Positions 15,674-24,884 of a DNA stretch of 64,000 nt are shown one piece after another. Source of the DNA: Bombella pollinis (GTDB lineage Bacteria; Pseudomonadota; Alphaproteobacteria; Acetobacterales; Acetobacteraceae); NCBI RefSeq assembly GCF_026385485.1, contig NZ_JANIDX010000003.1, forward strand, positions 1-64,000. Direction: 5' to 3'. The notes under the pieces are model-generated. The model did no database searches, had not been told where the DNA came from, and saw only the letters and a list, made by a program, of their open reading frames with translations. Made by a program: the position numbers and the translations under genes. The number at the start of each line of letters is the position of its first letter. The stretch's first letter is position 1.

Positions 15674-16783
15674 ATGAGGATGAACGCGAAGCCTAAAGGT
15701 GACGGGGAGGAGGGGATACGGCGCATCCTGCATGTGGATATGGATGCGTTTTATGCGTCTATCGAGCAACGGGATAATCCAGCGTTACGGGGGCGGCCTG
15801 TGGCGGTGGGGCGTGCTGCGGGACGGGGTGTGGTAGCGGCAGCGAGTTATGAGGCGCGTGCTTATGGGGTGCGGTCTGCTTTGCCCTCCCATAAAGCGTT
15901 GGAGCGGTGCCCGGAATTGATTTTTGTGCCGCCGCGTTTTGAGGTTTATCGGGCGGTATCGGCCCAGATTCATGACGTTTTTAGGCGTTATACGCTGATG
16001 ATTCAGCCTCTTGCATTAGATGAAGCTTATTTGGATGTGACGGAACAATGGGCGGCTTATGGCTCGGCCACGGCGATTGCTGAGGCGATTCGGCGTGAGA
16101 TTCAGAAAGAGACGGGTTTAACGGCATCAGCGGGGGTGTCGTATAATCGCTTTTTGGCGAAATTGGCGTCTGGGCAGCGGAAGCCTAATGGGTTGTTTGT
16201 GATTCCTCCTCAGCGGGGGGCGGCGTTTGTAGCGGATTTGCCGGTGGAGAGGTTTCATGGTGTGGGGCCTGCGACAACGGCGCGGATGCATAAGCTTGGG
16301 ATTTATACGGGAGCGGATTTAAAGACATGGAGTGTGGCGGCGTTGCGTCAATATTTTGGGAGTTCTGCTCAGTTTTATCATGATATTGCGCGGGGGGTGG
16401 ATTATCGACCGGTTGAGGTGAATAGGCCGCGCAAATCTTTGGGGACGGAGACGACCTTTGCGCGTGATGTAGAGGCGTGGGAGAGCCTTGCTGCTACATT
16501 GGAGGGGATTGTTGCGAAGTTGATAATGGCGTGTGAGCAGAAGTCCATTGCGGGGCGAACGGTGACGTTGAAGTTGCGTTATGCGGGGTTTCATACAGTA
16601 ACGCGGGCGCGTTCGGCTCCGTTTCCGATTGTGGAGGGGGCTGTGTTACGGCGGATGGCTTTGGAATTATTGCGTAGTTTCTTCCCGTTGGAGCGGCCTA
16701 TCCGTTTGCTTGGATTAACTATTTCTGCTCTTGGGGTGCGGGATGAGGTAGTGCCGGTGCAGATGGGGTTATTTGAGGAATAG
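15674..16783 (+). CDS. dinB: DNA polymerase IV (Y family)
   Basis: A 369-residue translesion polymerase. The catalytic motifs are visible: LHVDMDAFYASIE with the first metal-binding Asp pair, YEARAYGVRS, and LALDEAYLDVT with the acidic pair. The thumb and little finger follow, and the C-terminus VQMGLFEE is a beta-clamp-binding QxxLF motif. It starts 25 bases after the repressor gene, so it may be cotranscribed with it; a second ATG lies 6 bases in. It is a full-length, chromosomal-type Pol IV, so it may mark the host side of the prophage junction. Confidence 0.9.
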   Translation: MRMNAKPKGDGEEGIRRILHVDMDAFYASIEQRDNPALRGRPVAVGRAAGRGVVAAASYEARAYGVRSALPSHKALERCPELIFVPPRFEVYRAVSAQIHDVFRRYTLMIQPLALDEAYLDVTEQWAAYGSATAIAEAIRREIQKETGLTASAGVSYNRFLAKLASGQRKPNGLFVIPPQRGAAFVADLPVERFHGVGPATTARMHKLGIYTGADLKTWSVAALRQYFGSSAQFYHDIARGVDYRPVEVNRPRKSLGTETTFARDVEAWESLAATLEGIVAKLIMACEQKSIAGRTVTLKLRYAGFHTVTRARSAPFPIVEGAVLRRMALELLRSFFPLERPIRLLGLTISALGVRDEVVPVQMGLFEE

Positions 16784-16883
16784 AGGTTAAAAAAGGGATA
16801 GTTGTTTATGGAGTGGAGAGCGTAGATGATGGGGTGTGCCCCATGGCTAGTCATGGTGGCGAATCCTTAGAAGGGAGGGGCTT

Positions 16884-17717
16884 ATGAGTGAGTTCCCAAA
16901 AAATGCGGCGGCGCGTGTTACGCTGAATGATGGGCAGACGATGCCGTGGATTGGCCTTGGTGTGTGGGAAACACCGCCGGATAAAACGGCTGAGGTGGTA
17001 AAGACGGCGATTGATGTTGGGTATAAGGCCGTTGATACAGCGCGGCTTTACCGCAATGAGGCGGGTGTTGGGGATGGTTTGCGTGATCATCCTGATATCT
17101 TCGTGACAACGAAAGTATGGAATGATGAGCAGGGTTATGATGCGACCTTGCGGGCTTTTGATGAGAGTGCGCGTTTATTAAAACGTGATGTTGTGGATTT
17201 ATATCTCATCCATTGGGCGATGCCGCAGCAGGGTTTATATGTAGAGACATGGAAGGCTTTGATTGAGCTGAAAAAGCAAGGGCGTGTGCGCTCTATTGGG
17301 GTTTCTAATTTTGAGAAAGACCATCTCCAGAAGATTATTGAGGAGACGGGTGTTGTCCCCGCAGTGAATCAGATTGAGATTCATCCTGTGTTTCAACAAG
17401 AGGCGTTGCGGGCTTTCCATAAAGAGGTTGGGATTCAGACAGAGGCATGGCGGCCCTTGGGGAAGGGGACGGTGTTAGATAATGAGGTGATTGGCCGTAT
17501 TGCGAAGCGGCATCATAAAAGCCCTGCCCAAGTGATTCTGCGGTGGCATTTGCAGAATGAGGTTATTGTCATCCCTAAATCGGTGCATCGGGAGCGAATG
17601 GCAGAGAATGTGGCGTTGTTTGACTTTGTTTTGACAGCCGATGAAATGGCGGCGATACGGACGCTTGACCGCTCTGATGGGCGGATGGGAGCGGACCCGG
17701 CTCATCCGGTATTTTAA
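16884..17717 (+). CDS. Aldo/keto reductase (2,5-diketogluconate reductase-like)
   Basis: A 277-residue NADPH-dependent reductase of the AKR superfamily (TIM barrel). The catalytic tetrad is present: Asp in YKAVDTARLY, Tyr in the same motif, Lys in TTKVWN, and His in LIHWAMP. The cofactor region IPKSVHRERMAEN near the C-terminus fits NADPH-preferring members. Closest resemblance is to DkgA/DkgB-type enzymes, which reduce diketogluconate and methylglyoxal; the true substrate cannot be read. A GGGAGGGG ribosome site precedes the ATG. Confidence 0.85.
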   Translation: MSEFPKNAAARVTLNDGQTMPWIGLGVWETPPDKTAEVVKTAIDVGYKAVDTARLYRNEAGVGDGLRDHPDIFVTTKVWNDEQGYDATLRAFDESARLLKRDVVDLYLIHWAMPQQGLYVETWKALIELKKQGRVRSIGVSNFEKDHLQKIIEETGVVPAVNQIEIHPVFQQEALRAFHKEVGIQTEAWRPLGKGTVLDNEVIGRIAKRHHKSPAQVILRWHLQNEVIVIPKSVHRERMAENVALFDFVLTADEMAAIRTLDRSDGRMGADPAHPVF

Positions 17718-17723
17718 GCGGGG

Positions 17724-17757
17724 AGGGCGTTCCTTCAATAAGGGGACGCCCTTTTTA
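17724..17757 (+). terminator. Rho-independent terminator after the aldo/keto reductase
   Basis: A 10-bp stem with one mismatch (AGGGCGTTCC with GGGACGCCCT) and a T5 run, lying between the convergent reductase and parE genes. Confidence 0.8.
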
Positions 17758-17765
17758 GTGAGGAG

Positions 17766-19763
17766 TTAGATGTCCAAAAGCTCGACAGAGCGGGCTTGTT
17801 CTTGAATGAATTGGAAGCGAAGCTCCGGCTTGCGACCCATGAGGCTTTCGATGCGGTTGCGCGTGAGGAGGTTCTCTTCCGTGGGGACGGTAACGCGCAA
17901 CAGGGTGCGGCGTGTGGGTGACATGGTGGTTTCTTTAAGGTCGGAGACGGGCATTTCTCCAAGGCCTTTAAAGCGAGAGATTTCGACCTTAGCGTTAGGC
18001 TTAAAGTCTGTTTTTAGACGGCGGTCGCGGTCGAGATCATCCATGGCGTAGATGGTTTTGCTGCCATGAGTGAGGCGATAAAGAGGGGGTTGGGCGAGGT
18101 AAAGATGGCCTTGCCGGACGAGGTCGGGCATCTCGCGGAAGAAGAAGGTCATCAATAAGGAAGCGATATGGGCACCATCGACATCGGCATCTGTCATGAT
18201 GATGATGCGGCCATAGCGGAGTTTGGAGAGGTCTAATGTTTTGCCAAAGCCGCAGCCCATGGCCTCGATGAGGTCGCGTAGCTCGGTATTGGTGCGGAGT
18301 TTTTCTTGCGTGGCGGAGGCGACATTGAGAATCTTGCCGCGTAGGGGGAGGACGGCTTGTGTTTCTCTATCGCGCGCTTGGCGGGCGGAACCACCGGCGG
18401 ATTCCCCCTCAACAAGGAAAAGCTCGGTCTCATGGGCGTTGCTGCGGGAGCAGTCGGTTAATTTGCCGGGGAGGCGTAGGCGGCGCGTGGCGGTTTTGCG
18501 TGTTGTCTCACGAGCTTCACGGCGGCGGAGGCGTTCTTCAGCGCGTTCAACAATATAGCTGACGAGGTTATCAGCTTGCTGGGGATTGCCACCGAGCCAA
18601 TGGTCGATGCGGTCGCGCAGGGCACCTTCCACCAAGCGGCTGGCTTCTTGTGTGGTGAGGCGGTCTTTCGTTTGGCCTTGGAATTGGGGGTTACGGATAA
18701 AGACAGAGAGGCGGGCATTGATGGTGCCGAGAATATCCTCGGCTGTAATGGCGTTGGAGCGGCGGATTTTGCGTTGGTCGCCCCAGTTGCGAAACCCTTT
18801 GACAAGGGCAGCGCGGAGGCCATTTTCATGCGTGCCGCCTTGGGGGGTGGGGATGGTGTTGCAGTAGGAGATGAGGGTGCTGCTGCCTTGGTCTAAAAAG
18901 GCGATGGCCCATTCGACACGGCCGCCGGGTTGGCCATCTGCGGCGATGGGGAGGTCGGCTTGGCCAGCCCAAAGGGGGGTTAGCAGAGAAGGGGTGGAGC
19001 CGAGGTCATCTTTCAGGGCATCTTCTAGCCCATTAGGGTAGGAGATGACAGTATGGGCAGGCGGGGCGTTTTCCCCCTTGAGGAGGTCTGCTGCGCAAGA
19101 CCATGAGATGCTCACACCATGAAAAAGGGCGGCTTTAACTTGGCATTGGCGGTAAAGGCGTTGGGGTGAAAAATGGAGGGGGCCGAAAATCTCGCTATCG
19201 GGGGTGAAGCGGACCATAGTGCCGCGTTTGATAGCGGGTTTGGTATTTTCTAGCGTGCTGGTGGTGTGGCCGCGTGAGAAGGTTTGTCGCCAGCCTTTGC
19301 GGTTGCGATAGACTTCTACCTCTAAATGGGAGGCGAGGGCATTGACAACAGAGCTGCCCACACCATGCAAGCCGCCAGAGGTAGCGTAGGATTTACCAGA
19401 GAACTTACCACCAGCATGGAGGGTAGTGAAAATGACCTCTAGGGCGGATTTTTCTGGGAAGCGAGGGTGAGGATCGGTGGGGATGCCGCGTCCATTATCG
19501 CGGACCATCAGGGTATGGGCGTCTTCGAGATGGACCTCGATAAGCGTTGCATGGCCCGCTACGGCTTCATCCATAGCGTTATCGATGATTTCAGAAGCGA
19601 GGTGATGATAGGCGGTATCATCTGTGCCGCCGATATACATGCCGGGGCGACGGCGGACAGGCTCTAACCCTTCGAGAACTTCAATAGACTCGGCATCATA
19701 TGTATGAGGAGATGAGGGGTTGGAGGGGCTGGGTAGCTCGTCCTGTCCGAACATATCGGCCAT
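17766..19763 (-). CDS. parE: DNA topoisomerase IV subunit B
   Basis: A 665-residue GHKL ATPase/TOPRIM subunit that decatenates chromosomes with ParC. The ATP site shows EIIDNAMDEA, DNGRGIP, and SGGLHGVGSSVVN. The TOPRIM domain has LFLVEGESAGGSA and IIMTDADVDGAHI. The GKSYATSGGLHGVG form is typical of ParE rather than GyrB, and the protein lacks the large GyrB insertion. Length is normal. It converges on the upstream reductase across a terminator. Confidence 0.9.
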   Translation of the reverse strand: MADMFGQDELPSPSNPSSPHTYDAESIEVLEGLEPVRRRPGMYIGGTDDTAYHHLASEIIDNAMDEAVAGHATLIEVHLEDAHTLMVRDNGRGIPTDPHPRFPEKSALEVIFTTLHAGGKFSGKSYATSGGLHGVGSSVVNALASHLEVEVYRNRKGWRQTFSRGHTTSTLENTKPAIKRGTMVRFTPDSEIFGPLHFSPQRLYRQCQVKAALFHGVSISWSCAADLLKGENAPPAHTVISYPNGLEDALKDDLGSTPSLLTPLWAGQADLPIAADGQPGGRVEWAIAFLDQGSSTLISYCNTIPTPQGGTHENGLRAALVKGFRNWGDQRKIRRSNAITAEDILGTINARLSVFIRNPQFQGQTKDRLTTQEASRLVEGALRDRIDHWLGGNPQQADNLVSYIVERAEERLRRREARETTRKTATRRLRLPGKLTDCSRSNAHETELFLVEGESAGGSARQARDRETQAVLPLRGKILNVASATQEKLRTNTELRDLIEAMGCGFGKTLDLSKLRYGRIIIMTDADVDGAHIASLLMTFFFREMPDLVRQGHLYLAQPPLYRLTHGSKTIYAMDDLDRDRRLKTDFKPNAKVEISRFKGLGEMPVSDLKETTMSPTRRTLLRVTVPTEENLLTRNRIESLMGRKPELRFQFIQEQARSVELLDI

Positions 19764-19799
19764 TCTGTGGTCCTGTTTTAGATGATGTGTGTGGATGTC

Positions 19800-20327
19800 C
19801 TAGCGGCGGCGGGTGCGGGTACGATGAGGGGCACTGGGGGCGGTGCAACTCTCGTAAGAGGCAGGTTGGGCGATGTCTTTAGCCTCGGCATAATGGGCGA
19901 GATCGGAGCTTGAATCGTCTAGGGCATCAACCTCATCATACATAGGGACGCGCTGGGCGCAGAAGGCTGTGCCTGATTTGAGGCCGCCGAGTGATTGTAC
20001 ATCAGCAAGCTGGGTGATGTAATCATCGTGCTTTCTTTGAGCTTGGCTGCCAAAGGTACGGCGGAAATAGGAATCGAGGTGTTTTTCTGATTCAGTAAGG
20101 ATGGGGAGGAAGCGGGTGATGAATTGGTTATAGCGATCTTGCGTATGGCAGGAGAGAGCTGTGACCATGAGCTCGGATTTGAGGCCAGCAAGATTAAAGG
20201 CTGAGTGGTCTGCCTCTGATGTGTGGCAGGCAGCCCCATAAGCTGCGGGCAAGCCGGAACAGAGTAACGCAGTAGAAAGAGCTAGCCCTGTTTTAAGAAA
20301 GGCTAGGCGGCGAAACAGAAGAGACAT
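19800..20327 (-). CDS. Exported protein of unknown function
   Basis: A 175-residue protein with a clear signal peptide (residues 1-32, cleavage after AAYG-A). The mature part is helical, with four Cys that could form two disulfides (in AACHTSEAD, ALSCHTQD, TAFCAQR and YESCTAP). The C-terminus is Arg-rich (HRTRTRRR). It lies behind parE, in the same direction. No family is recognised; similar proteins appear restricted to acetic acid bacteria as far as I recall. Confidence 0.6.
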   Translation of the reverse strand: MSLLFRRLAFLKTGLALSTALLCSGLPAAYGAACHTSEADHSAFNLAGLKSELMVTALSCHTQDRYNQFITRFLPILTESEKHLDSYFRRTFGSQAQRKHDDYITQLADVQSLGGLKSGTAFCAQRVPMYDEVDALDDSSSDLAHYAEAKDIAQPASYESCTAPSAPHRTRTRRR

Positions 20328-20535
20328 TTAGAAAACTCCCGCAAACAGGTCTTTCGCCTCTTATCATGCTCTTGGGGGAAAGTCTGCCCCTTTGGTGGTA
20401 GGAGGGAGGAAAGAAATATACGAGATTGCATTCTCATGAGTGCGTTGAGAGCGTATCGTGCCGGTGCGAATCTGCCACATGAGGGGATATCTCTGATGGG
20501 GCCTTGGATAGTGATGTGTTTTGAAGGAGTGTGCT

Positions 20536-21108
20536 GTGCAGCGTAATAGCGTTTTATTAAAAGGATTGATGGGGGCGGCTTTGCTCGCTTTTAGTGGATG
20601 TGCGGGGAATCAATCACGGACATCAGAGACGGCGATGCTACCGAATCCTTTTGCGAATGAGAAACGGGCGGCGCGGTGTGAGGTGTCGCCTTTACAGACA
20701 GATGCTACAGGGCGGATGAGTGTGACGATGACCGTGCTGGCAGGTGATGGGGGTATGTGCCCCTTTGCTGTCAGTAAAGGTGGTGGTGGGAGCTATGTTT
20801 CCTTTGGGGTAGTGCCGGCCCCAGAGCATGGGAAGGTTTTTCTCTATAGCTATGATAACCGGACTTATGTCGAATATACGCCTGCGGTGGATTATAAGGG
20901 GGATGATTCCTTCTCTGTGGAGTTAATCCCTGCTCATGCACAACCGCGCCGTATGGTGGCAGTGCAGGTGCATGTTGAGCAACCTGCTGGTGTTGCCGCT
21001 GTAGCTGCTGGGGAGGTGAGTAAAAAATCTGTGGTTGTCGCGCATAAGAGGCGCGTTGTGGCCCATAAAGCGGTCACTAAGGCGGCACAACCTAACGTGA
21101 AGAAGTAA
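20536..21108 (+). CDS. Putative lipoprotein with Ig-like domain
   Basis: A 190-residue protein. The GTG at 20536 is chosen because GAAGGAG lies 6 bases before it. The N-terminus is a lipoprotein signal with lipobox AFSGC, so it should be membrane-anchored. The middle (about 45-135) resembles a bacterial Ig/cadherin-like repeat, with VEYTPAVDYKGDDSFSVELI as the typical ending. The C-terminus is Lys/Ala/Val-rich and basic. Probably outer membrane or periplasmic; function unknown. Confidence 0.65.
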   Translation: MQRNSVLLKGLMGAALLAFSGCAGNQSRTSETAMLPNPFANEKRAARCEVSPLQTDATGRMSVTMTVLAGDGGMCPFAVSKGGGGSYVSFGVVPAPEHGKVFLYSYDNRTYVEYTPAVDYKGDDSFSVELIPAHAQPRRMVAVQVHVEQPAGVAAVAAGEVSKKSVVVAHKRRVVAHKAVTKAAQPNVKK

Positions 21109-21169
21109 GAGATTATGCGGATGGAGGTTTGTAGGGCTTCATCCGCATATAAATTAGTTAGGTGACTAT

Positions 21170-21208
21170 AAAGAAACCGGCATAGTGTGTGGCTATGCCG
21201 GTTTCTTT
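21170..21208. terminator. Bidirectional rho-independent terminator
   Basis: A perfect 16-bp inverted repeat (21170-21185 with 21193-21208) with a 7-base loop and A/T-rich outer parts that provide a T-run on either strand. It separates the convergent lipoprotein and OmpA-type genes. Confidence 0.85.
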
Positions 21209-21234
21209 GTTAGGGAGAATATTGATAGGGAATG

Positions 21235-22380
21235 TTACTGGAAGTCGATTTCCACACGGCGGTTTTGTGGTTCTGCTTTACCGGGACGTGTGGAGACGAG
21301 CGGTTGGGTATCGCCATAGCCATGGATGTCGATTACCCCAGAGGGGACACCATCACGAATTAGCTCCGCTTTGACGCTTTGGGCACGGCGTAGCGAAAGG
21401 GCCATGTTGTAGCTGCTCGCTTTTTTGCTGCCGGGGTGAACGGCAGAGGAATCGGCATGGCCATTTACTTGGATGCGAGTAAATTGCGCGGAAGTAGAGT
21501 TACGCGCGGCGGTCTCTACGATTGAGCGGGCGCGGTCGGATAATGTATCGCGGTCCCAATCGAAAAAGACAAGATAGGTACGAATGGGGGCAGGGGCTGG
21601 GGCAGCAATGGTTTGTGTTGGTTTGGGCGGTGGGGGGGCCGGGTTGAACTCATACCGCAAGCCAAGCATTAAAGAGTGGTTGAAGTCGGTCCGGCTGCTA
21701 CGGCGGCCGCCTACAGGACCGCTATTTGTATTGGCGATGTTATAGCTCGCTTCTGCATAATGACGGTGATGGCCCGTAATAGTGTAGAAGCGATATTCCA
21801 TCGTGGTGGAAAGGCCAACGACCCACGGGATAGGGAGGGATGTCCCGAAGATACCTTGGTAAGCAAAGCCGTTAGCACCATCATCTACACGCTGACGGAA
21901 GCCTTTATTGGCTCCTGTCCCTTGGATTGTGGTGTTTGTGAATTGCCGTGCATAGCCAATACCAAAGCCGAAATAGGGGTAAATCCAATTCTGGCCGATA
22001 TCCATATCAAATAAGGCGTTCGCCATGCCGCCATATTTTTGCTGATGGCCGTGAGCGGTGGAGCTGAAGCCGGGGGAGTGGAAGCGGGAGAGACGATTAT
22101 TACGGTAGTTCCCTTCGACTTCCACACGGAAACCGTTGCCTAGCCCCCAGCCGATGCTACCGAGGCCGGTGATGCCTGTCGTATAATCATCACGACCATG
22201 GGGAAAGAGCTTTGTATGTGGGTTGACTGTCTGTGATTGGTTGAAGCTTGCTCCAGCGGCTCCAGCAACATAGAGGCCGCGGACGGGTTGCGCTTTTGCC
22301 GCACCAAACGCCATGGCTGACAGGCAGGCGGCACAGGCACCACGGGCCAGCAGTGATGTAATGGAGGTGCGTGCAGTCAT
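21235..22380 (-). CDS. Outer-membrane protein with OmpA C-terminal domain
   Basis: A 381-residue protein. The ATG at 22380 has GGAGAG 7 bases upstream. A signal peptide (about 1-31, ending AKAQ) is followed by an 8-strand beta-barrel with GLYVAGAAGAS and repeated aromatic strand ends, then a Pro-rich linker (APPPPKP), then an OmpA peptidoglycan-binding domain with VFFDWDRDTLSDRAR and VNGHADSSA and QNRRVEI. It probably tethers the outer membrane to the cell wall. Confidence 0.85.
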   Translation of the reverse strand: MTARTSITSLLARGACAACLSAMAFGAAKAQPVRGLYVAGAAGASFNQSQTVNPHTKLFPHGRDDYTTGITGLGSIGWGLGNGFRVEVEGNYRNNRLSRFHSPGFSSTAHGHQQKYGGMANALFDMDIGQNWIYPYFGFGIGYARQFTNTTIQGTGANKGFRQRVDDGANGFAYQGIFGTSLPIPWVVGLSTTMEYRFYTITGHHRHYAEASYNIANTNSGPVGGRRSSRTDFNHSLMLGLRYEFNPAPPPPKPTQTIAAPAPAPIRTYLVFFDWDRDTLSDRARSIVETAARNSTSAQFTRIQVNGHADSSAVHPGSKKASSYNMALSLRRAQSVKAELIRDGVPSGVIDIHGYGDTQPLVSTRPGKAEPQNRRVEIDFQ

Positions 22381-22545
22381 GTAATTACTCTCCAACCAGA
22401 CAGATGGTTATTCTTTTCTCTGAAAATGGAGGCAAAAGCAATGGAGGAACTGGCCATAGTAGCATTTGGCCGCATCGAATGAGAGGAAATGTGGCCTATT
22501 GGTTACAGGTTGGTGGCTGTGGCGTTTGTGAACAAGGTTGTTTGT

Positions 22546-22890
22546 TTAGTGGATACGCCGGGTGCCGAGTTCTTTTTCTAGGGGGTGGGTGATGTCGGGG
22601 ACATCAATCTCGATAATCCAGAGGTCAGGGTCAAAGCGTTTTTGGCGTTCGAGATAGTGCATTGCTTGTTGTGCGGTAGATTCTGTGGCGGTGGCTGTGA
22701 AATTATGGCGATGCCAACTTGTATCATCTTCTTGTAAAATGGCGGTTTGGCCGTCCCTGGCGGTGAGGATGATAAAGATGCTGCCAGCATCTTCATCGCC
22801 TTTATGGGCAATAACGGCGATGAGGCCATTTTGGTTGAGGCGGCGTAATGTGGCGCGTATCCAAAAGCCGGATTTAAGACCGTGGACCAT
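22546..22890 (-). CDS. DUF1491 family protein
   Basis: A 114-residue cytoplasmic protein of a family common in Alphaproteobacteria with unknown function. Typical features are WIRATLRRLNQNG, a GDEDAGSIFI segment and the ending ERQKRFDPDLWIIEI. It follows the S41 protease gene on the - strand after 28 bases and may be cotranscribed with it. Confidence 0.8.
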   Translation of the reverse strand: MVHGLKSGFWIRATLRRLNQNGLIAVIAHKGDEDAGSIFIILTARDGQTAILQEDDTSWHRHNFTATATESTAQQAMHYLERQKRFDPDLWIIEIDVPDITHPLEKELGTRRIH

Positions 22891-22918
22891 GGGGAGTTTC
22901 TTTCTGCAATGGAGGGGG

Positions 22919-24718
22919 TTAGGGAGCGTTTATGGTGGGGGTGCTGAATAGGGCAGCCTGATAAAAATGCGGCTTAGAGAGTACAGTGAGGGCGGTGGAG
23001 AGGTCGGTTATTGTGGGGGGAGAGGGGGGGCAAATAGCGCGGAGGGCAAGGCGTGTATCGGCTGGACTATCCTCATGGATGAGATGTGCTTGTTGTAGGG
23101 TCGTGGCCATTAGGGAGTGCCCTTCTTGCAAAGCAGAGAATTGGGCTTTGAGAGAATAATGGCTTTGTGGGGTGGTGCAGATAGAGGGAATGACCCCAAG
23201 CCCTTGTAAACTCCACCCTTGGGGGGCGTTCAGCCGTGCCCATGAGAGGGCAAGATGGCCCCCATTAGGTAGTGTGGTGGAAATCTGAACCATACCTTTG
23301 CCAAAGCTTGAGCTGCCAATAATGATGGCACGGTGGTGGTCTGCCAAGGCGGCGGCGAGGACCTCGGCCGCACTGCCTGTATTTTTATCGACTAAAAGGG
23401 CGAGGGCTGTGTTGTTGGTGAGGTCTCCGCCTTGGATGCTCCATACATGGTTGGATTCAGGAGCGCGGCCGTCCGTTGTGGTAATAACGCCGTGATCTAA
23501 AAAGAGGGCGGCGGTCATAACGGCTTGTTGGAGGATGCCGCCGTGATTTCCTCTCAGGTCTAGCACAAGGCCGGGATGGGAGGGGATGTGTGTTTTTGGC
23601 GGGGAGGCGTGGGGAAGGTCACCCTCTAAGGTTGTCGGAGGGAAAAAGGCGGAGAGATATTGGCTGATTTCCTCGGCTGTGTGAGGCAAAAACTGCGTTA
23701 CATGCAGGAGGGGAAGGTGGCCGATATGGTCTGGGAAGACGCTTTCTTCCCCCATAAGAGAGAGGGTGAAATTACGGGTGAGTTTTTGGCCATCTTGGAG
23801 GCGGAAGCTTAGCTGTATGGTGCTCCCTTTTGGCCCGGTAAGGGCTTTTTGAAGGTCTTTTAATGGGGTGTTGCGGGTGCTGTGATGGTTGATGCTGATG
23901 AGCCTATCGCCGGGTGTGATGCCAGCATCCCATAGCGGGCTATTGAGGTTGATAGCCGCAACAGCGGGGAAGTGTGCGTGTGATTGACGGAGTGTGAGGC
24001 CCACGCTGGCTATAATGGTTTGGGGAGGTGTTGGAGGAGATGTGGTGTGTGTAGGCGGTTGGTAGCGAGAATAGGGGTCTAGTTGGGTGAGCAGCCCATT
24101 GAGGAAAAGGGTTAGGCAGGCTTCATCCTTATAAGGATAGAGATTGGGGAGGCTATGACGTAGGGTCGCGATGAAGCGCGTGCTAAGTTGGCTCCAGCCG
24201 AGGATGTCATCTTTATGGGGAGTAGGTTCGTCTAATAGTCGTTGAGAGCCATAAAAGAGCGTGAGATGGGAGGGGGTTGTGTGGGAGGTAGGCTCTATCG
24301 TGAGGGTGAGATTGATGTGAGCTGTAAGAGGAGAGGAGGCTTTAACAAGGGCGTGCATTCCCCAGAGGCATAGATTCTGTGGGGTTTGAGGTGTGAGTAG
24401 CCGCGGCATCATGAAGGTAAGGGCAGCGGCGAGTGTTTGTTGTGTTTGTTGGTCTTCCGCATCCAGAGTGATGGGAGGAGGGGGTGGTGTTATAGCAGGC
24501 GCGGGGGAGCTTAGAGGGGACGAAGGCGTTTTTTGTGAGGATATATGTGGGTGTGTCTGGGCGTCTGGTGTGAGGCGTTGGATGAAGTGACGCCAAAAAT
24601 TAGAGGATGCCGCCTGTGCAGAGGCTGAGCTTGTTAATCCTGCTGTGAATAAAGTCCCGCACAGGGTAAGCAGTGCCGGGGGCATCAAAAGGGAGCGCAG
24701 GCAACGGGCTGACATCAT
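22919..24718 (-). CDS. S41 family C-terminal processing protease
   Basis: A 599-residue exported serine protease. I favour the ATG at 24718 because a signal peptide (ending ASAQA) follows directly, although no good ribosome site is seen and a frame up to 24790 is open. After an unusually long N-terminal region (about 35-250) comes a PDZ domain (SVGLTLRQ to GDRLISINHH) and the S41 domain, with the Ser of NTGSAAEVLA and the Lys of SSFGKGMVQ as the catalytic dyad. It would trim periplasmic proteins. Confidence 0.8.
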   Translation of the reverse strand: MMSARCLRSLLMPPALLTLCGTLFTAGLTSSASAQAASSNFWRHFIQRLTPDAQTHPHISSQKTPSSPLSSPAPAITPPPPPITLDAEDQQTQQTLAAALTFMMPRLLTPQTPQNLCLWGMHALVKASSPLTAHINLTLTIEPTSHTTPSHLTLFYGSQRLLDEPTPHKDDILGWSQLSTRFIATLRHSLPNLYPYKDEACLTLFLNGLLTQLDPYSRYQPPTHTTSPPTPPQTIIASVGLTLRQSHAHFPAVAAINLNSPLWDAGITPGDRLISINHHSTRNTPLKDLQKALTGPKGSTIQLSFRLQDGQKLTRNFTLSLMGEESVFPDHIGHLPLLHVTQFLPHTAEEISQYLSAFFPPTTLEGDLPHASPPKTHIPSHPGLVLDLRGNHGGILQQAVMTAALFLDHGVITTTDGRAPESNHVWSIQGGDLTNNTALALLVDKNTGSAAEVLAAALADHHRAIIIGSSSFGKGMVQISTTLPNGGHLALSWARLNAPQGWSLQGLGVIPSICTTPQSHYSLKAQFSALQEGHSLMATTLQQAHLIHEDSPADTRLALRAICPPSPPTITDLSTALTVLSKPHFYQAALFSTPTINAP

Positions 24719-24884
24719 ATGAGGCGATGCTACATAAGGGTGAAAGGGGGCTGGAGGTGAGGGATACGCTGCAGCCTGCAAGAGGCGCAACAGATGAGGC
24801 CTACTAAGTAGGGAGAGAGGGTTTCTCCAAGGGGTACTTAGAGGGTCTCTCTCCTATTATGCGGTATTCTTTATAGAAGGAAAG

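Noticed and set aside
24791..24884. Hairpin between topA and the S41 protease gene as a terminator
   Set aside because: An AGAGAG-type inverted repeat exists, but no T-run follows on the - strand, so I do not call it.
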